Source of the DNA: Solimonas soli DSM 21787
GTDB taxonomy: Bacteria > Pseudomonadota > Gammaproteobacteria > Nevskiales > Nevskiaceae
Length of the DNA: 64,000 nucleotides
Assembly: GCF_000474945.1 (NCBI RefSeq)
Contig: NZ_AXDW01000010.1
Location: forward strand, 124,001 to 188,000
Reading direction: 5' to 3'
Shown here one piece after another: positions 46,786 through 57,499 of the stretch. Made by a program: the position numbers and the translations under genes. The notes beneath the pieces were generated by a model. It was not told the DNA's origin, ran no database searches, and saw nothing but the letters and a program-made list of their open reading frames with translations. Every line of letters begins with the position of its first letter. Position 1 is the stretch's first letter.

Positions 46786-49356
46786 CTATGACGACGATTT
46801 GCCGAACCAGCCCGCGTGCACATCGTCCGCCGTCCACAGCCGCCGATGCAGGCGTGCCAGCGCGGCGGCATCGAGCAGCAGGGCGTTGCGCTCGGGGTCC
46901 TTGAGCGTCGCCGGATCGCGGCGGGCGCTGGCGTCGGCGAGGTTGAGCAGCTGGCGCTGGGCGCGCTTGCCGAGTTTCTCGCGACGGCGGCCGATCAGCG
47001 CCAGCAGGGCGTTCGCGGCCGGCTCGCGCGCGGCGCGCACGAAGTCCGGATAGTCGGGCGCGCGGCGCACGCCGGCCTTGAGCCAGCGCAGCTCGCGCGG
47101 CGTGATCGATTCCTCGGGGATCAGGAACAGGCGCTGTTGGCGCGCCCAGCGGCCCAAGGTGGCGCGCGAGCTCCAGACCGACAGCGGGATCGCCACCACG
47201 AGGCTGCCGGCGACCGGCAGCAGCCACCACAGGAAGCTCGGATTCAGCCAGTAGACGAGGCCGAGCCAGGCGAGGCCTAGCAAAGTGCCGCCGCCGTGGC
47301 GCAGCGCGGCCTGGCTCCACGGCGTCGCGGCGTCCTCGCGCGGCGGCGACTTCCATTGCACCGCGATGCCGAGCAGCGCCGAGACCACGTACTGGGTGTG
47401 GAACAGCATGCGGATCGGCGCGAGCAGCGCCGAGAACAGCATCTCGGCGAACAGGCTCATCAGCAGGCGCAGGCGGCCGCCGTAGGGCCGCGCGACCTTG
47501 TGGCGCAGGATCAGCAGCACGGCGGAGAGGATCTTCGGCAGGAACAGCAGCGTCATGGTGCCGGCGAACAGGCGGATCGCCCATTCCGGATGCCATTCCG
47601 GCCAGGTCGGGAAGAGCTGGTAGGGCTGCGTGAAGTAGGTGGGTTCCGTCTTCATGAAGACGAACAGCAGCGCCGTCGACAGCGCCAGATAGATGAACCA
47701 CAGCGGCGCCGACAGGTACGCCATCACGCCGGTCATGAACACCGCGCGATGCGCGGGATGCAGGCCCTGCGTGAAGAACAGCTTGAAGTTCTGCAGATTG
47801 CCCTGGCACCAGCGCTGGTCGCGCTTCAGCTCGTCGAGCAGGGTCGGTGGCATTTCCTCGTAGCTGCCGGGCAGATCGTAGGCGATCCACACGCTCCAGC
47901 CGGCGCGGCGCATCAGCGCGGCTTCGACGAAGTCGTGGCTGAGAATCTCGCCGGACAGGCCGCCGCGTCCCGGCAGGCGGCCGAGCGCGCAGTGCTGCAT
48001 GAACGGCGCGACGCGGATGATGGCGTTGTGGCCCCAGTAGTGGCTCTCGCCGAGCTGCCAGAAGTGCAGGCCGGCGGTGAACAGCGGGCCGTAGACGCGC
48101 GTCGCGAACTGCTGGATGCGCGAGTACAGCGTCTCGCGGCCGGCGGCCTTGGGCGCGGTCTGGATGATGCCGGCGCCGGGATTGGCCTCCATCAGCTGCA
48201 CCAGGCGCTTCAGGCATTCGCCCGACATCACGCTGTCGGCGTCGAGGATCACCATGTACTGGTACTTGCTGCCCCAGCGCCGGCACCAGTCGGCGACATT
48301 GCCCGACTTCTTCTTGATGCGATGCTGGCGGCGCCGGTAGAAGATGCGGCCGAAGCCGTCGACGGCGCGGCACAGGTGCAGCCAGGCGGCGGCCTCGGCG
48401 GCGCGCGCATCGGCCTTGCCGCTGTCGGACAGCACGTAGAAGTCGAAGGCGTCGCGCAGGCCGGCGCGCGCCACCGAGTCGTAGGTCGCGCGCAGGCCGG
48501 CGAACACGCGGGCGACGTCCTCGTTGCAGATCGGCACGAGGATCGCCGTGTTGCGGCCCGGCGCGAGCGGCGTGTCCGGCGCGGCGGTCGCCGAGATCGA
48601 ATACTTGTCGCGGCCGGTGAGCAGCACGAAGAAGCCGAACAGCGCCGTCCAGAAGCCGGCCGAGATCCAGGCGAACAGCACCGCGTAGAGGCACAGGCTG
48701 GTCAGTTCCAGCCAGTGACGCCCCTTGTACGGCAGGACGGCGGACATCAGGTAGGTCGCGCCGATGGTCTGCGAGAGGATCAGCGCGATCAGCAGCAGGC
48801 GGCGCAGCGTGCCGGCCCAGCGCCAGCCCGTCTGCGCCGGGCCGAGCGTCTTGCTCTTCAGCGGCAGCGGCACCGGGCCGCCGCGCGGCGCGAGCGCGGC
48901 GCCGTCGCCCTGCGCGCGGCGCGCGAGCCAGCGCCACAGGCGTCGCGCCGGGTTGTGGTCCCAGGGCGTCGGCGACATCGAGGCGCGCACCAGCGGCGGC
49001 GTGGTCGCCAGGCGCGCGCGGAAATCGGCGGGCTGCAGCACGTCTTCGACATGGGCATCGCCGGGCAGCGCCGGCTGCAGGCTGGCGAGCAGGCGCGCGC
49101 GGCTGGCGTGCAGCGTGGCGAGATCAAGATCGGCGTCGCCGCTGTCGGCGAGCGTGGCCTGGATCGTCGCGAACTGGGCGTCCGCCGAGGCGTCCGGCTC
49201 CTGCGCCAGCTGTGCGGCGAGCGCGACTTCGGCGTGGCGCCGCGCGGCGTCCGGCAGGGCGTCGAGATAGTCGCGCACGCGCGCGGCGGCGGTCGACGGC
49301 AAGTCCACGAGCGGTCCGGGCGGCGGCCCGGAAACCTGGCCGGCAAGCTGGTTCAC
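46786..49356 (-). CDS. opgH: glucan biosynthesis glucosyltransferase H
   Basis: 856 residues (E. coli 847). Several membrane helices (LLLIALILSQTIGATYLM, LFAWISAGFWTALFGFFVLL and a late set) surround a GT2 catalytic domain: TAILVPICNEDVARVFAGL, VILDADSVMSG (DxD), GHNAIIRVAPFMQH, LSHDFVEAALMRRAGW and QRWCQGNLQNFKL (QxxRW). It polymerises UDP-glucose into osmoregulated periplasmic glucan backbone and exports it. It follows opgG by 194 bases on the same strand. Confidence 0.96.
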   Translation of the reverse strand: MNQLAGQVSGPPPGPLVDLPSTAAARVRDYLDALPDAARRHAEVALAAQLAQEPDASADAQFATIQATLADSGDADLDLATLHASRARLLASLQPALPGDAHVEDVLQPADFRARLATTPPLVRASMSPTPWDHNPARRLWRWLARRAQGDGAALAPRGGPVPLPLKSKTLGPAQTGWRWAGTLRRLLLIALILSQTIGATYLMSAVLPYKGRHWLELTSLCLYAVLFAWISAGFWTALFGFFVLLTGRDKYSISATAAPDTPLAPGRNTAILVPICNEDVARVFAGLRATYDSVARAGLRDAFDFYVLSDSGKADARAAEAAAWLHLCRAVDGFGRIFYRRRQHRIKKKSGNVADWCRRWGSKYQYMVILDADSVMSGECLKRLVQLMEANPGAGIIQTAPKAAGRETLYSRIQQFATRVYGPLFTAGLHFWQLGESHYWGHNAIIRVAPFMQHCALGRLPGRGGLSGEILSHDFVEAALMRRAGWSVWIAYDLPGSYEEMPPTLLDELKRDQRWCQGNLQNFKLFFTQGLHPAHRAVFMTGVMAYLSAPLWFIYLALSTALLFVFMKTEPTYFTQPYQLFPTWPEWHPEWAIRLFAGTMTLLFLPKILSAVLLILRHKVARPYGGRLRLLMSLFAEMLFSALLAPIRMLFHTQYVVSALLGIAVQWKSPPREDAATPWSQAALRHGGGTLLGLAWLGLVYWLNPSFLWWLLPVAGSLVVAIPLSVWSSRATLGRWARQQRLFLIPEESITPRELRWLKAGVRRAPDYPDFVRAAREPAANALLALIGRRREKLGKRAQRQLLNLADASARRDPATLKDPERNALLLDAAALARLHRRLWTADDVHAGWFGKSSS

Positions 49357-49550
49357 GATATCTCGAAAGAAGCGGCTGAAACGTCGGTGGGCGAGTCCGG
49401 CGGACGCCGGAGACCCGGCGGGGAGCCGAGACGCGCGCCGCTGCGAGCGGCGCGACGTCGAGGCCCGCAGTGTAAAGACTCGGCGCGCCGCTGCCGAGTC
49501 CCGCCGGAGGTCGGATGCGACCGACTGAAGGCGCGATGAACCGCCGCGCC
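49357..49550. other. opgG-opgH intergenic region with strong hairpin
   Basis: The 194-base gap holds CGCGCCGC (49434-49441) pairing with GCGGCGCG (49447-49454) around TGCGA, and a second GTCCGGC/GCCGGAG repeat. There is no T-run, so these could be transcript-stabilising or attenuating structures; no gene is present. Confidence 0.45.
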
Positions 49551-51062
49551 TCAGCGCGGTTCGGGTGGCACGATGTAGGCCCAGGTCTCGGAGATGTTGT
49601 CGTCGCCGTTGCGCAGCACCGCGCGCATCTCCATCGGCCTGGAATCATCCGTGCGGCGCACGCGCATGCTCACGCGCCAGCCGCCGGTGACGTCGTTCTT
49701 GACGATCTGGCGGTCGAGGATTTCGCCGTTGTCGTTGATCCACAGGCCGGCGACGGGCTTCTGGTCCGGCTTGAGGAAATCCAGCGGGCCGCCCTGGAAG
49801 TCGACGATGTAGCGGTAGGTGTTGTCCGGATCCTTGCCCCAGCCGCGGCCGCGCCGGGTCTGGGCGATCCAGGCCAGCGGCGGCCTGGTCTCGTTGTTGG
49901 CCTGCCAGAACAGCGTGTACTCGAGGTCCATCGTGCTGCCGGCCTGCGGGCTCTGCTCGGGCACCCAGTAGGCGACGACGTTGTCGTTGGTGGCGTCGCG
50001 TGTCGGGATCTGCACCAGCTCGACGCGGCCGCGGCCCCAGTCGCCCTTGGGCACGACCCAGACGCTGGGCTTGCGGTCGTAGCGCGTGTCGAGATCTTCG
50101 TAGTGCGCGAAATCGCGGTCGCGCTGCATCAGGCCGAAACCGCGCGGGTTGGTGGTGCCGAACGACGTGATCAGCAGGCGCTTGGGATTGACCAGCGGCC
50201 GCCAGATCCACTCACCGTCGGTCTGCACGGAGAGGCCCTCGGAATCGTGCACCTCCGGGCGGTAGTCCTCGAGCGTCGCCGGCTGGTGCGAGGCGTAGAG
50301 GAACATGCTGGTCAGCGGCGCGATGCCGAGCTTGCCGATGCCGTCGCGGAAGTACAGGCGCGACTTGATCTCGGTGGCCGTCGAATCGCCGGGGCGCACC
50401 TTGAAGCGATAGGCGCCGGTGACGCGGCGCGAATCGAGCAGCGCGTAAATCGTCATTTCCTGGTCTTCGAGCCGCGGCCACTCGATCCAGAATTCGCGGA
50501 ACACCGGGAACTCCTCGCCGGAGAGCTCGCCGGTATCGATCGCCAGGCCGCGCGCCGATTCGCCATAGACCTGGTTCTTGCCGAGCGCGCGGAAGTAGCT
50601 CGCGCCCTGGAAGGCGATCAGCTCGTCCTTGACGCGCTTGTCGTTGAGCGGGTAATGCACGCGGAAGCCGGCGAAGCCGAGATCGCCGAGGCTCTTCGGG
50701 TCGATGGCGTTGCGGCCGTAGTCGAAGTTGTCGGGCTGGAACGGGATCTTGCGCACGCCGTCGGCCGTGACCAGATTCATCTTGACGATCTGATTGAAGT
50801 ACAGGCCCGGGTGGTAGAACTGCACCTCGAACGGCAGCTTGTTGCCGCGCCACAGCGCCTTCTCCGGGCGGTAGCGGATCTGCTGGTACTGGTCGTAGTT
50901 GAGATCGGTCAGCGTCTTGGGCAGCTGCGTGTCGGGCCGGTCGAACGGCTTGCCGGCGAGCTCCTTGGCACGCCGCGCGACGTCGTTGAAGTCGAATGCC
51001 AATGCACCGTGGCCGGCCGTCGTCAGGACCAGCAGCATGCCGAGCAAAGCCTTGCGTACCAT
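49551..51062 (-). CDS. opgG: periplasmic glucan biosynthesis protein G
   Basis: 503 residues (E. coli MdoG 511). Signal peptide (KALLGMLLVLTTAGHGALA) followed by FDFNDVARRAKELA, a hallmark start of mature OpgG. Conserved stretches: YRPEKALWRGNKLPFEVQFYHPG, FFREFWIEWP-like FREFWIEW, GEWIWRPLVNPKRLLITSF, GFGLMQRDRDF and GRGRVELVQIPT. It acts in the periplasm on glucan chains. Its start overlaps the rnt stop by one base (TGATG), so rnt, opgG and opgH form one unit. Confidence 0.97.
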   Translation of the reverse strand: MVRKALLGMLLVLTTAGHGALAFDFNDVARRAKELAGKPFDRPDTQLPKTLTDLNYDQYQQIRYRPEKALWRGNKLPFEVQFYHPGLYFNQIVKMNLVTADGVRKIPFQPDNFDYGRNAIDPKSLGDLGFAGFRVHYPLNDKRVKDELIAFQGASYFRALGKNQVYGESARGLAIDTGELSGEEFPVFREFWIEWPRLEDQEMTIYALLDSRRVTGAYRFKVRPGDSTATEIKSRLYFRDGIGKLGIAPLTSMFLYASHQPATLEDYRPEVHDSEGLSVQTDGEWIWRPLVNPKRLLITSFGTTNPRGFGLMQRDRDFAHYEDLDTRYDRKPSVWVVPKGDWGRGRVELVQIPTRDATNDNVVAYWVPEQSPQAGSTMDLEYTLFWQANNETRPPLAWIAQTRRGRGWGKDPDNTYRYIVDFQGGPLDFLKPDQKPVAGLWINDNGEILDRQIVKNDVTGGWRVSMRVRRTDDSRPMEMRAVLRNGDDNISETWAYIVPPEPR

Positions 51063-51799
51063 CACGTTCCGTCGTTTTCCAGAGCTGAGGGATCCTGCGC
51101 CGCCGCGCCGCTCGCGGCCGCCGTGTGCTGTTCGAACAGCGGGCGCATGCGATTGACGAGCAGGCAGAACAGATCCGCGGTCTTTTCCGCGTCGTAGATC
51201 GCCGAATGCGCGGATTCGGCATCGTAGCCCAGTTGCGTCGCGTGCAGGGCGCGTGCCAGCACGGTCTGGCCGAGCGCGGCGCCGGCCAGCGTCGCCGTGT
51301 CGAACACGCTGAACGGGTGGAAGGGGTTGCGCTTGTAGCCGGTGCGCGCGACCGCGGCGTTGATGAAGCCGAGATCGAAGTGCGCGTTGTGGCCGACCAG
51401 GATGGCGCGCGTGCAGCCGTTCTCCGATACGGCGCGGCGCACCGGGCGGAACACGTGATCGAGCGCTTCCTTCTCGGCCAGCGCCAGGCGCAGCGGGCTG
51501 TCGATGCGGATGCCGGTGATCTCCAGCGCCGCCTTCTCGATGTTGGCGCCGGGGAACGGCGTGACGTGCGCGAAGCAGGTCTCGCGCCGCACCAGGTTGC
51601 CGTGCTCGTCGACGCCGAGGATCACCGCCGCGATCTCCAGCAGGGCGTCGGTCTGCGCGTTGAAGCCACCGGTCTCGACGTCGACCACGACCGGCAGGAA
51701 ACCGCGGAAGCGGTGCCCGACCTTGTGCTTCTTCGCTTCGGGCTTCTCGTCGGGCTTCTCGCCGGATTTCTCGGCGAGCGCTTCGCTGCTGGCGACCAT
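51062..51799 (-). CDS. rnt: ribonuclease T
   Basis: 245 residues (E. coli 215). About 35 extra N-terminal residues, rich in Glu/Lys ([15 protein letters not shown]), precede the catalytic part. DEDDh exonuclease set: [19 protein letters not shown] (D, E), [15 protein letters not shown] (D) and [14 protein letters not shown] (H, D). RNase T trims 3' ends of tRNA and other RNAs in the cytoplasm. It is the first gene of the rnt-opgG-opgH unit; the functional link with glucan synthesis is not evident. Confidence 0.95.
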   Translation of the reverse strand: MVASSEALAEKSGEKPDEKPEAKKHKVGHRFRGFLPVVVDVETGGFNAQTDALLEIAAVILGVDEHGNLVRRETCFAHVTPFPGANIEKAALEITGIRIDSPLRLALAEKEALDHVFRPVRRAVSENGCTRAILVGHNAHFDLGFINAAVARTGYKRNPFHPFSVFDTATLAGAALGQTVLARALHATQLGYDAESAHSAIYDAEKTADLFCLLVNRMRPLFEQHTAAASGAAAQDPSALENDGT

Positions 51800-51823
51800 C
51801 GTGCGGGTACTCGAAGAAAATGC

Positions 51824-52285
51824 TCAGCCGCCGAACGCGGCCTTCGCGCGTTGCCGGATCTCCTCGTTGCCGAGGTTCTCCTTGCGCGTCGCCAGCCACC
51901 AGACGTGGCCGAAGGGATCGACGAACTTGCCGCCGCGGTCGCCGTAGAACTGGTCCTCGACCGGACGCACGACGCGCAGGCCGGCCTGGACCGCGCGCGC
52001 CGCGAAGGCGTCGACGTCGGCGACATACAGATGGATGGTCACCGGCGAGCCGCCGTAGGCCGGCGGACTCTTGATGTCCATGTCCGGATATTCGTCGGCG
52101 AGCATGATCGGCGCTTCGCCGATGCGGAACTCGGCGTGGCCGACCTGGCCGCCGGCCTCGATGCGCAGCGTTTCGACGGCGCCGAAGGCCGCCTTGTAGA
52201 AGGCGAGCGCCTGCGCCGCGCCACGCACCGTCAAATAGGGCGTGGCCGCGCGGAAATCATCCGGGATCGGCTTGACGGCGCTCAT
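51824..52285 (-). CDS. VOC (glyoxalase/bleomycin-resistance-like) family protein
   Basis: 153 residues from the ATG at 52285, with GGAG upstream; the frame is open further. The sequence is a VOC/PhnB-like fold: ATPYLTVRGAAQALAFYKAAF, GHAEFRIGEAPIMLADEYP, HLYVADVDAFAARAVQAG and FVDPFGHVWWLAT. Such proteins bind metals in a vicinal oxygen site; the substrate cannot be told. It precedes rnt by 24 bases on the same strand. Confidence 0.88.
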   Translation of the reverse strand: MSAVKPIPDDFRAATPYLTVRGAAQALAFYKAAFGAVETLRIEAGGQVGHAEFRIGEAPIMLADEYPDMDIKSPPAYGGSPVTIHLYVADVDAFAARAVQAGLRVVRPVEDQFYGDRGGKFVDPFGHVWWLATRKENLGNEEIRQRAKAAFGG

Positions 52286-52425
52286 CGGACTCTCCTTCGT
52301 GGCGTGGCGGACGGGACGGCTGGGCCGTGCATGATACCGGCTTTGGCTGGCCGCTTTGCGGCGCCGCGCCGCGCAACGGTCCCGCCGTCGCGGGTCGCAC
52401 CGCCGCGCTGCCATGACGAAGCCCC

Positions 52426-52431
52426 TATAAT
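52426..52431 (+). promoter_or_regulatory. putative -10 element for argG
   Basis: A perfect TATAAT lies 72 bases before the argG ATG. The -35 region is weak, suggesting an activator or extended contacts. No clear ArgR box was recognised. Confidence 0.5.
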
Positions 52432-52503
52432 CGCGCGCCCAAGACGGCTGCCGACCCGTGCCGCCGGACCGGCTCACCTCCCTGTCTCCGTAGTCTGACG
52501 AAC

Positions 52504-53727
<1,224 letters not shown>

Positions 53728-53919
53728 GCAGCGGGCGAAGCCCGGGAGCCGACTCGCCGGGTCGTCGATCCCGCGCTGCGCGCGGGCCCCTCGCCGGGCG
53801 GCTCGAGCGTGCGCTGATGCGCAAGGCGCTGCGCCCGTAAACGCCGGGACGGCCCGGGCGCCGCATGGCGCCAGCCTCGGCGAAGCGGCGCAAGGGGCAG
53901 ACGTGCGCCGCCGCGCCGC

Positions 53920-54465
53920 TCAACGCCGGCGCCGTTCGCGTGCCTTCTCGCGCTCCGCGTTCTGCTTCGCCTGCTCGAAGCTGATCACGCTGAGCTTGCC
54001 GTCGGCCTCGACGAAGCAGCGGTAGACGTCCTCGACATGCTGCAGGCCGTCCTGGTGCAGGCGGCCCATCAACTCGGTCTCGGTGATCAGCTCGCGGCGC
54101 ATGGCGCGCCATGCGATGCGGCCGTCACGGATCAGGGTCACCGGCGCCGGCAGCATGAGGCGGCGGATCGGTTCGTAGCGGTAGCTGGCCCAGTCGAGCG
54201 CGAAGTCCCAGAGCACGATGGTGCCGATCAGCACCACGCCCTCGGTGATCGAGGTGTAGGTGCCGGCCATGCCGTTCTGCGCGGCGTCGGCGATGATGAC
54301 CACGACCAGCAGGTCGGCGATGTTGAACTGCCCGGCTTCGCGGCGCAGCACGCGCATGAGGAAGAACAGGAACAGGTAGATCAGCGTGCCGCGCAGCACG
54401 ACTTCGGCGAGCGAGCCGCTCGGCACGAACAGGGCGTGCCAGTCGATCTGCCAGAACTTGCTCAT
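53920..54465 (-). CDS. DUF421 (YetF-like) membrane protein
   Basis: 181 residues. N-terminal membrane helices (VVLRGTLIYLFLFFLMRVL, NIADLLVVVIIADAAQNGM, GVVLIGTIVLWDFALDW) precede a DUF421 cytoplasmic domain (RLMLPAPVTLIRDGRIAW, MRRELITETELMGRLHQDG, VEDVYRCFVEADGKLSVI) and a very basic C-terminus (AEREKARERRRR). Members resemble YetF, inner membrane proteins of uncertain role. Its ATG overlaps the stop of the upstream zinc-ribbon protein by four bases. Confidence 0.88.
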   Translation of the reverse strand: MSKFWQIDWHALFVPSGSLAEVVLRGTLIYLFLFFLMRVLRREAGQFNIADLLVVVIIADAAQNGMAGTYTSITEGVVLIGTIVLWDFALDWASYRYEPIRRLMLPAPVTLIRDGRIAWRAMRRELITETELMGRLHQDGLQHVEDVYRCFVEADGKLSVISFEQAKQNAEREKARERRRR

Positions 54466-55523
54466 GGTGTGCTCCCCGCGCCCTGGATCGTGTCGTGCAC
54501 GAAGCGTAGCTTGGCGATCGCCGTCGGCGACAGCACGAAGGGATAGGCGTCGGCGAGACCGAGGCCGCGGTTGAGGTTGTTCATCGCGAAGGTGAGCGGC
54601 AGCCAGCGCTCGATCAGCGCGTCGAAGGAACCGCGCAGCGGCCGCGTCAGATCGGCGGCGCCGGGCAGGGGCGCATCGCGCAGCGACAGGCCGCAGGCCG
54701 CCGCCGTCTGCAGCGTGTCGCTGATGTGCAGGTAATGCGCCCAGGTCTCGGCCCAGTCCTCCCAGGGATGGCTGCCGGCGTACTGGCTGACATAGGCATC
54801 GCGCCAGCCGCCGTCGTCGGCGCGGTCGTAATGCTGCTGCAGGGCCTGCGCGTAGTCGGCGCGCTCGTCGCCGAAGCGCTCGCGGAAGGCGTCGAGGCGC
54901 GCCGAGCCGGCGATCAGGCGCTCCCAGTAGTAGTGGCCACTCTCGTGCCGGAAATGGCCGAGCAGGGTGCGGTAGGGCTCGTGCAGCGCGACGCGGCGCT
55001 TCTCGCGCTCGGCATCGTCGGCCTCGGCGACGCTGATGGTGATGACGCCGCCGGCGTGGCCGGTCATCACCGCGCCCTCGCCGCTCGGCGCGTCGGCGAG
55101 GAAGTCGAAGGCGAGGCCGCGCTGCGGGTCCTCGTCGCGGCTGTGAATCGGCAGGCGCAGTTCGATGAGGCTGTACAGGAGCCGCCGCTTGGCGACCTCG
55201 AGCCGGTACCAGGCCTGCGCGTGGCCGTCGACCGACAGATCCGGCAGCGTGCGCGTCAGCCGGCAGGAGGGGCAGAGCTCATGCGCCTCGTGCGCCGGGA
55301 TCGCCCAGTTGCAGACGTTGGCGGTGCGGTAGTTGCGGCACAGGCGATACGGCGCGCCGCGGCCGCCACGCGTGACGACGCGCCAGCGCAGCTCGTCGAG
55401 CGGCTCGAGCGCCGCCATGCGGCGCCGGTCCGGCAGGAACGCGAGCGTGCGTCCGCAGCGGGTGCAGACGGAGTTCTCGAAGAAGATCAGTTGGCCGCAG
55501 TGGTCGCAGCGGAAGATTTTCAC
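54462..55523 (-). CDS. zinc-ribbon putative metallopeptidase
   Basis: 353 residues from the GTG at 55523, chosen because GGAG lies six bases upstream. The N-terminus has a zinc ribbon: C6-x2-C9 and C20-x2-C23 (KIFRCDHCG, CTRCGRT), with further cysteines C62, C71, C84 and C87 that could hold a second metal. A zincin motif H193-E-S-G-H197 (FRHESGHYYWERL) lies in the 'putative zinc-binding metallopeptidase' family layout, with WEDWAETWAHYLHI supplying the third ligand. No signal peptide. It is coupled to the DUF421 gene by an ATGA overlap. Substrate unknown; peptidase activity in this family is predicted, not proven. Confidence 0.82.
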   Translation of the reverse strand: MKIFRCDHCGQLIFFENSVCTRCGRTLAFLPDRRRMAALEPLDELRWRVVTRGGRGAPYRLCRNYRTANVCNWAIPAHEAHELCPSCRLTRTLPDLSVDGHAQAWYRLEVAKRRLLYSLIELRLPIHSRDEDPQRGLAFDFLADAPSGEGAVMTGHAGGVITISVAEADDAEREKRRVALHEPYRTLLGHFRHESGHYYWERLIAGSARLDAFRERFGDERADYAQALQQHYDRADDGGWRDAYVSQYAGSHPWEDWAETWAHYLHISDTLQTAAACGLSLRDAPLPGAADLTRPLRGSFDALIERWLPLTFAMNNLNRGLGLADAYPFVLSPTAIAKLRFVHDTIQGAGSTP

Positions 55524-55620
55524 GCCGGGCTCCGCGTGGAGGTCACAGGCCCCAGTTATGGCCACCGGCGATGAATCGGTGCTGTCTGGCGCGCACCGCT
55601 TGCGCGCCGCGCTGCGATTG

Positions 55621-56352
55621 TCACAGCCGGAACTGCTCGCCGAGGTAAACGCGACGCACCGTTTCGTTGGCCAGCAGCGTGTCGGGCGAACCTTCGGCGA
55701 TGACCTGGCCCTCGGCGAGGATGTAGGCGCGCTCGCAGAGCGACAGCGTTTCGCGCACGTTGTGATCGGTGATCAGCACGCCGATGCCGCGTTCCTTGAG
55801 GTGATGGACGATCTGCTGGATGTCGCCGACCGCGATCGGGTCGACGCCGGCGAAGGGCTCGTCGAGCAGGATGAAGCGCGGATTCGCAGCCAGCGCGCGG
55901 GCGATCTCGACGCGGCGGCGCTCGCCGCCGGACAGCGCCTGGCCTTCGGCGTCGCGGATGTGCGTGATGTGCAGCTCGCCGAGCAGGCGTTCGAGCTCGG
56001 GTTCGCGCTGCGCGGCATCGAGATCCTTGCGCAATTCGAGGATCGCCAGGATGTTGTCCTTCACCGACAGCTTGCGGAACACGCTGGCTTCCTGCGGCAG
56101 ATAGCCGAGGCCGAGGCGAGCGCGGCCATGCATGGGGAGGCCGGTGATGTCGCGGCCGTCGAGTTCGATGCGGCCGCCGTCGGCGGGCACCAGGCCGACG
56201 ATCATGTAGAACGAGGTGGTTTTGCCGGCGCCGTTCGGGCCGAGCAGGCCGACGATCTCGCCGCTCGACACGGTCAGCGACACGTCGCGCACCACGGTGC
56301 GCTTCTTGAAGCGCTTGACCAGCGCGAACGCGGACAGCGTCGAGGCGCTCAC
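55621..56352 (-). CDS. lptB: LPS export ABC transporter ATP-binding protein
   Basis: 243 residues (E. coli 241) from the GTG at 56352, which overlaps the lptA stop (GTGA). Walker [11 protein letters not shown]-loop [13 protein letters not shown], signature [14 protein letters not shown], Walker [15 protein letters not shown] and switch His in [11 protein letters not shown]. It is the cytoplasmic ATPase that powers LPS extraction from the inner membrane with LptF/G, whose genes are not here. In many gammaproteobacteria rpoN follows; here a metallopeptidase-like gene does. Confidence 0.97.
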   Translation of the reverse strand: MSASTLSAFALVKRFKKRTVVRDVSLTVSSGEIVGLLGPNGAGKTTSFYMIVGLVPADGGRIELDGRDITGLPMHGRARLGLGYLPQEASVFRKLSVKDNILAILELRKDLDAAQREPELERLLGELHITHIRDAEGQALSGGERRRVEIARALAANPRFILLDEPFAGVDPIAVGDIQQIVHHLKERGIGVLITDHNVRETLSLCERAYILAEGQVIAEGSPDTLLANETVRRVYLGEQFRL

Positions 56353-56942
56353 GGCGCGCCGTCCTTCTTGCCGTCGGCGGCGTCCTTCTTCGGCGGTGGC
56401 GGCTGGAAGGTGATCGTGACCTGGCCGTTGTTGCCGCCGCCGGCGGCGCGGATGCGGCGCTCGGGCACCACGTAGCCGATGGTATTGCCGTCGACGACGT
56501 CGTCGCCGCGCTTGAGGTGCGCATTGCCGGTCATGTCGACGGTGCCGCTGCGCGAGTCGTAATGGATCTCGCGCGCCTCGGCATGCACCGGCTGCGCGGC
56601 ATTGCCGCTGGCGTCCGGATCGGCGGCGTGGTCGAGCTTGGCCGGCGCGCCGTGCACCCAGGCCTCGAACTGGCCGTCGGCCGCCTGCCTGACATCCATG
56701 CTGTCGCCGAGCACGGTCAGCGTGTTCGATGTCATCGACACGCTGCCGCTGTACTTCATCATGTTGTTCTGCACCCACTCGACGCGATCGGCCTTGACGG
56801 TGACCGGGCCCGTGGGGCGCAACTCGTCGAGCGATTCGCGCGCCGACGATTTCCTGCTGTCGCCCTCGCTGCCGCTCTGCGCGTGCGCGCCGGCGGCTGC
56901 AATCAGCAGCGCGGCGCTGAGGACCTTAACGGTGTGGCGCAT
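56349..56942 (-). CDS. lptA: LPS transport periplasmic protein LptA
   Basis: 197 residues. Signal peptide ([14 protein letters not shown]) and an OstA-like beta-jellyroll: [37 protein letters not shown] and [21 protein letters not shown]. It forms the periplasmic bridge that carries LPS to the outer membrane. The C-terminus is extended and Lys/Asp/Pro-rich ([15 protein letters not shown]). It overlaps lptC by 17 bases and lptB by four, so all are co-translated. Confidence 0.95.
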   Translation of the reverse strand: MRHTVKVLSAALLIAAAGAHAQSGSEGDSRKSSARESLDELRPTGPVTVKADRVEWVQNNMMKYSGSVSMTSNTLTVLGDSMDVRQAADGQFEAWVHGAPAKLDHAADPDASGNAAQPVHAEAREIHYDSRSGTVDMTGNAHLKRGDDVVDGNTIGYVVPERRIRAAGGGNNGQVTITFQPPPPKKDAADGKKDGAP

Positions 56943-57498
56943 CGTATTGCATCTCCACCTTGCCGGACATCTGCACGTGCGTCGCGTTGAAATCGGCCTG
57001 CCAGCCCTGCGCCGTCGCCGAGCGTCCCGGCGCCTCGGCGCGCACCGGGCGATCCGAGCTGATCAGCTTCTGGTCCCAGTCGACCCAGACTTCGCTGGCG
57101 GCGATCGCCGTCGGCAGGTTGCCCTTGATTGCGCCCTTGACGCTGACGTCCGGCTCCAGGCGCATGCGATTCTCGTTGGCCGGCACGATGCCACGCGGCG
57201 CCTCGACGTGCCAGCTGCCCTGCGCGCCGCCGAGCCGGTCGAGCGCCACGGTGCTCAGTACCATCGAGCGATCCTCGAAGTAGTCGATGTGTTGCGCCGT
57301 GGCCTCCACCAGCGGCTGGCCGTCGGCGCCGTAGCGCGTCCAGACCGCCCGCTCGGCGACGTAGAGCGGCACGCGGTCGTCGCCCGATGCGCCGTTCGAC
57401 GCCAGCCTGCGGTCGCGGTGCATGCTGCTGTTGACGATCCACGCCGCGGCGGCGATCAGGATCAGGAACGGCAGCCAGGCGCGCAAACGGGTTTTCAC
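56926..57498 (-). CDS. lptC: LPS export protein LptC
   Basis: 190 residues (E. coli 191). One N-terminal membrane helix (WLPFLILIAAAAWIV) and a periplasmic LptC domain: TRYGADGQPLVEATAQHIDYF, VEAPRGIVPANENRMRLEPD and [15 protein letters not shown]. It hands LPS from the LptBFG complex to LptA. It lies two bases after kdsC and overlaps lptA, the standard order. Confidence 0.94.
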   Translation of the reverse strand: MKTRLRAWLPFLILIAAAAWIVNSSMHRDRRLASNGASGDDRVPLYVAERAVWTRYGADGQPLVEATAQHIDYFEDRSMVLSTVALDRLGGAQGSWHVEAPRGIVPANENRMRLEPDVSVKGAIKGNLPTAIAASEVWVDWDQKLISSDRPVRAEAPGRSATAQGWQADFNATHVQMSGKVEMQYDAPHR

Positions 57499-57499
57499 G

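Noticed and set aside
49434-49454. Strong hairpin between opgG and opgH as a terminator
   Set aside because: No T-run on the minus strand, and opgH needs read-through from opgG unless it has its own promoter, which was not seen.
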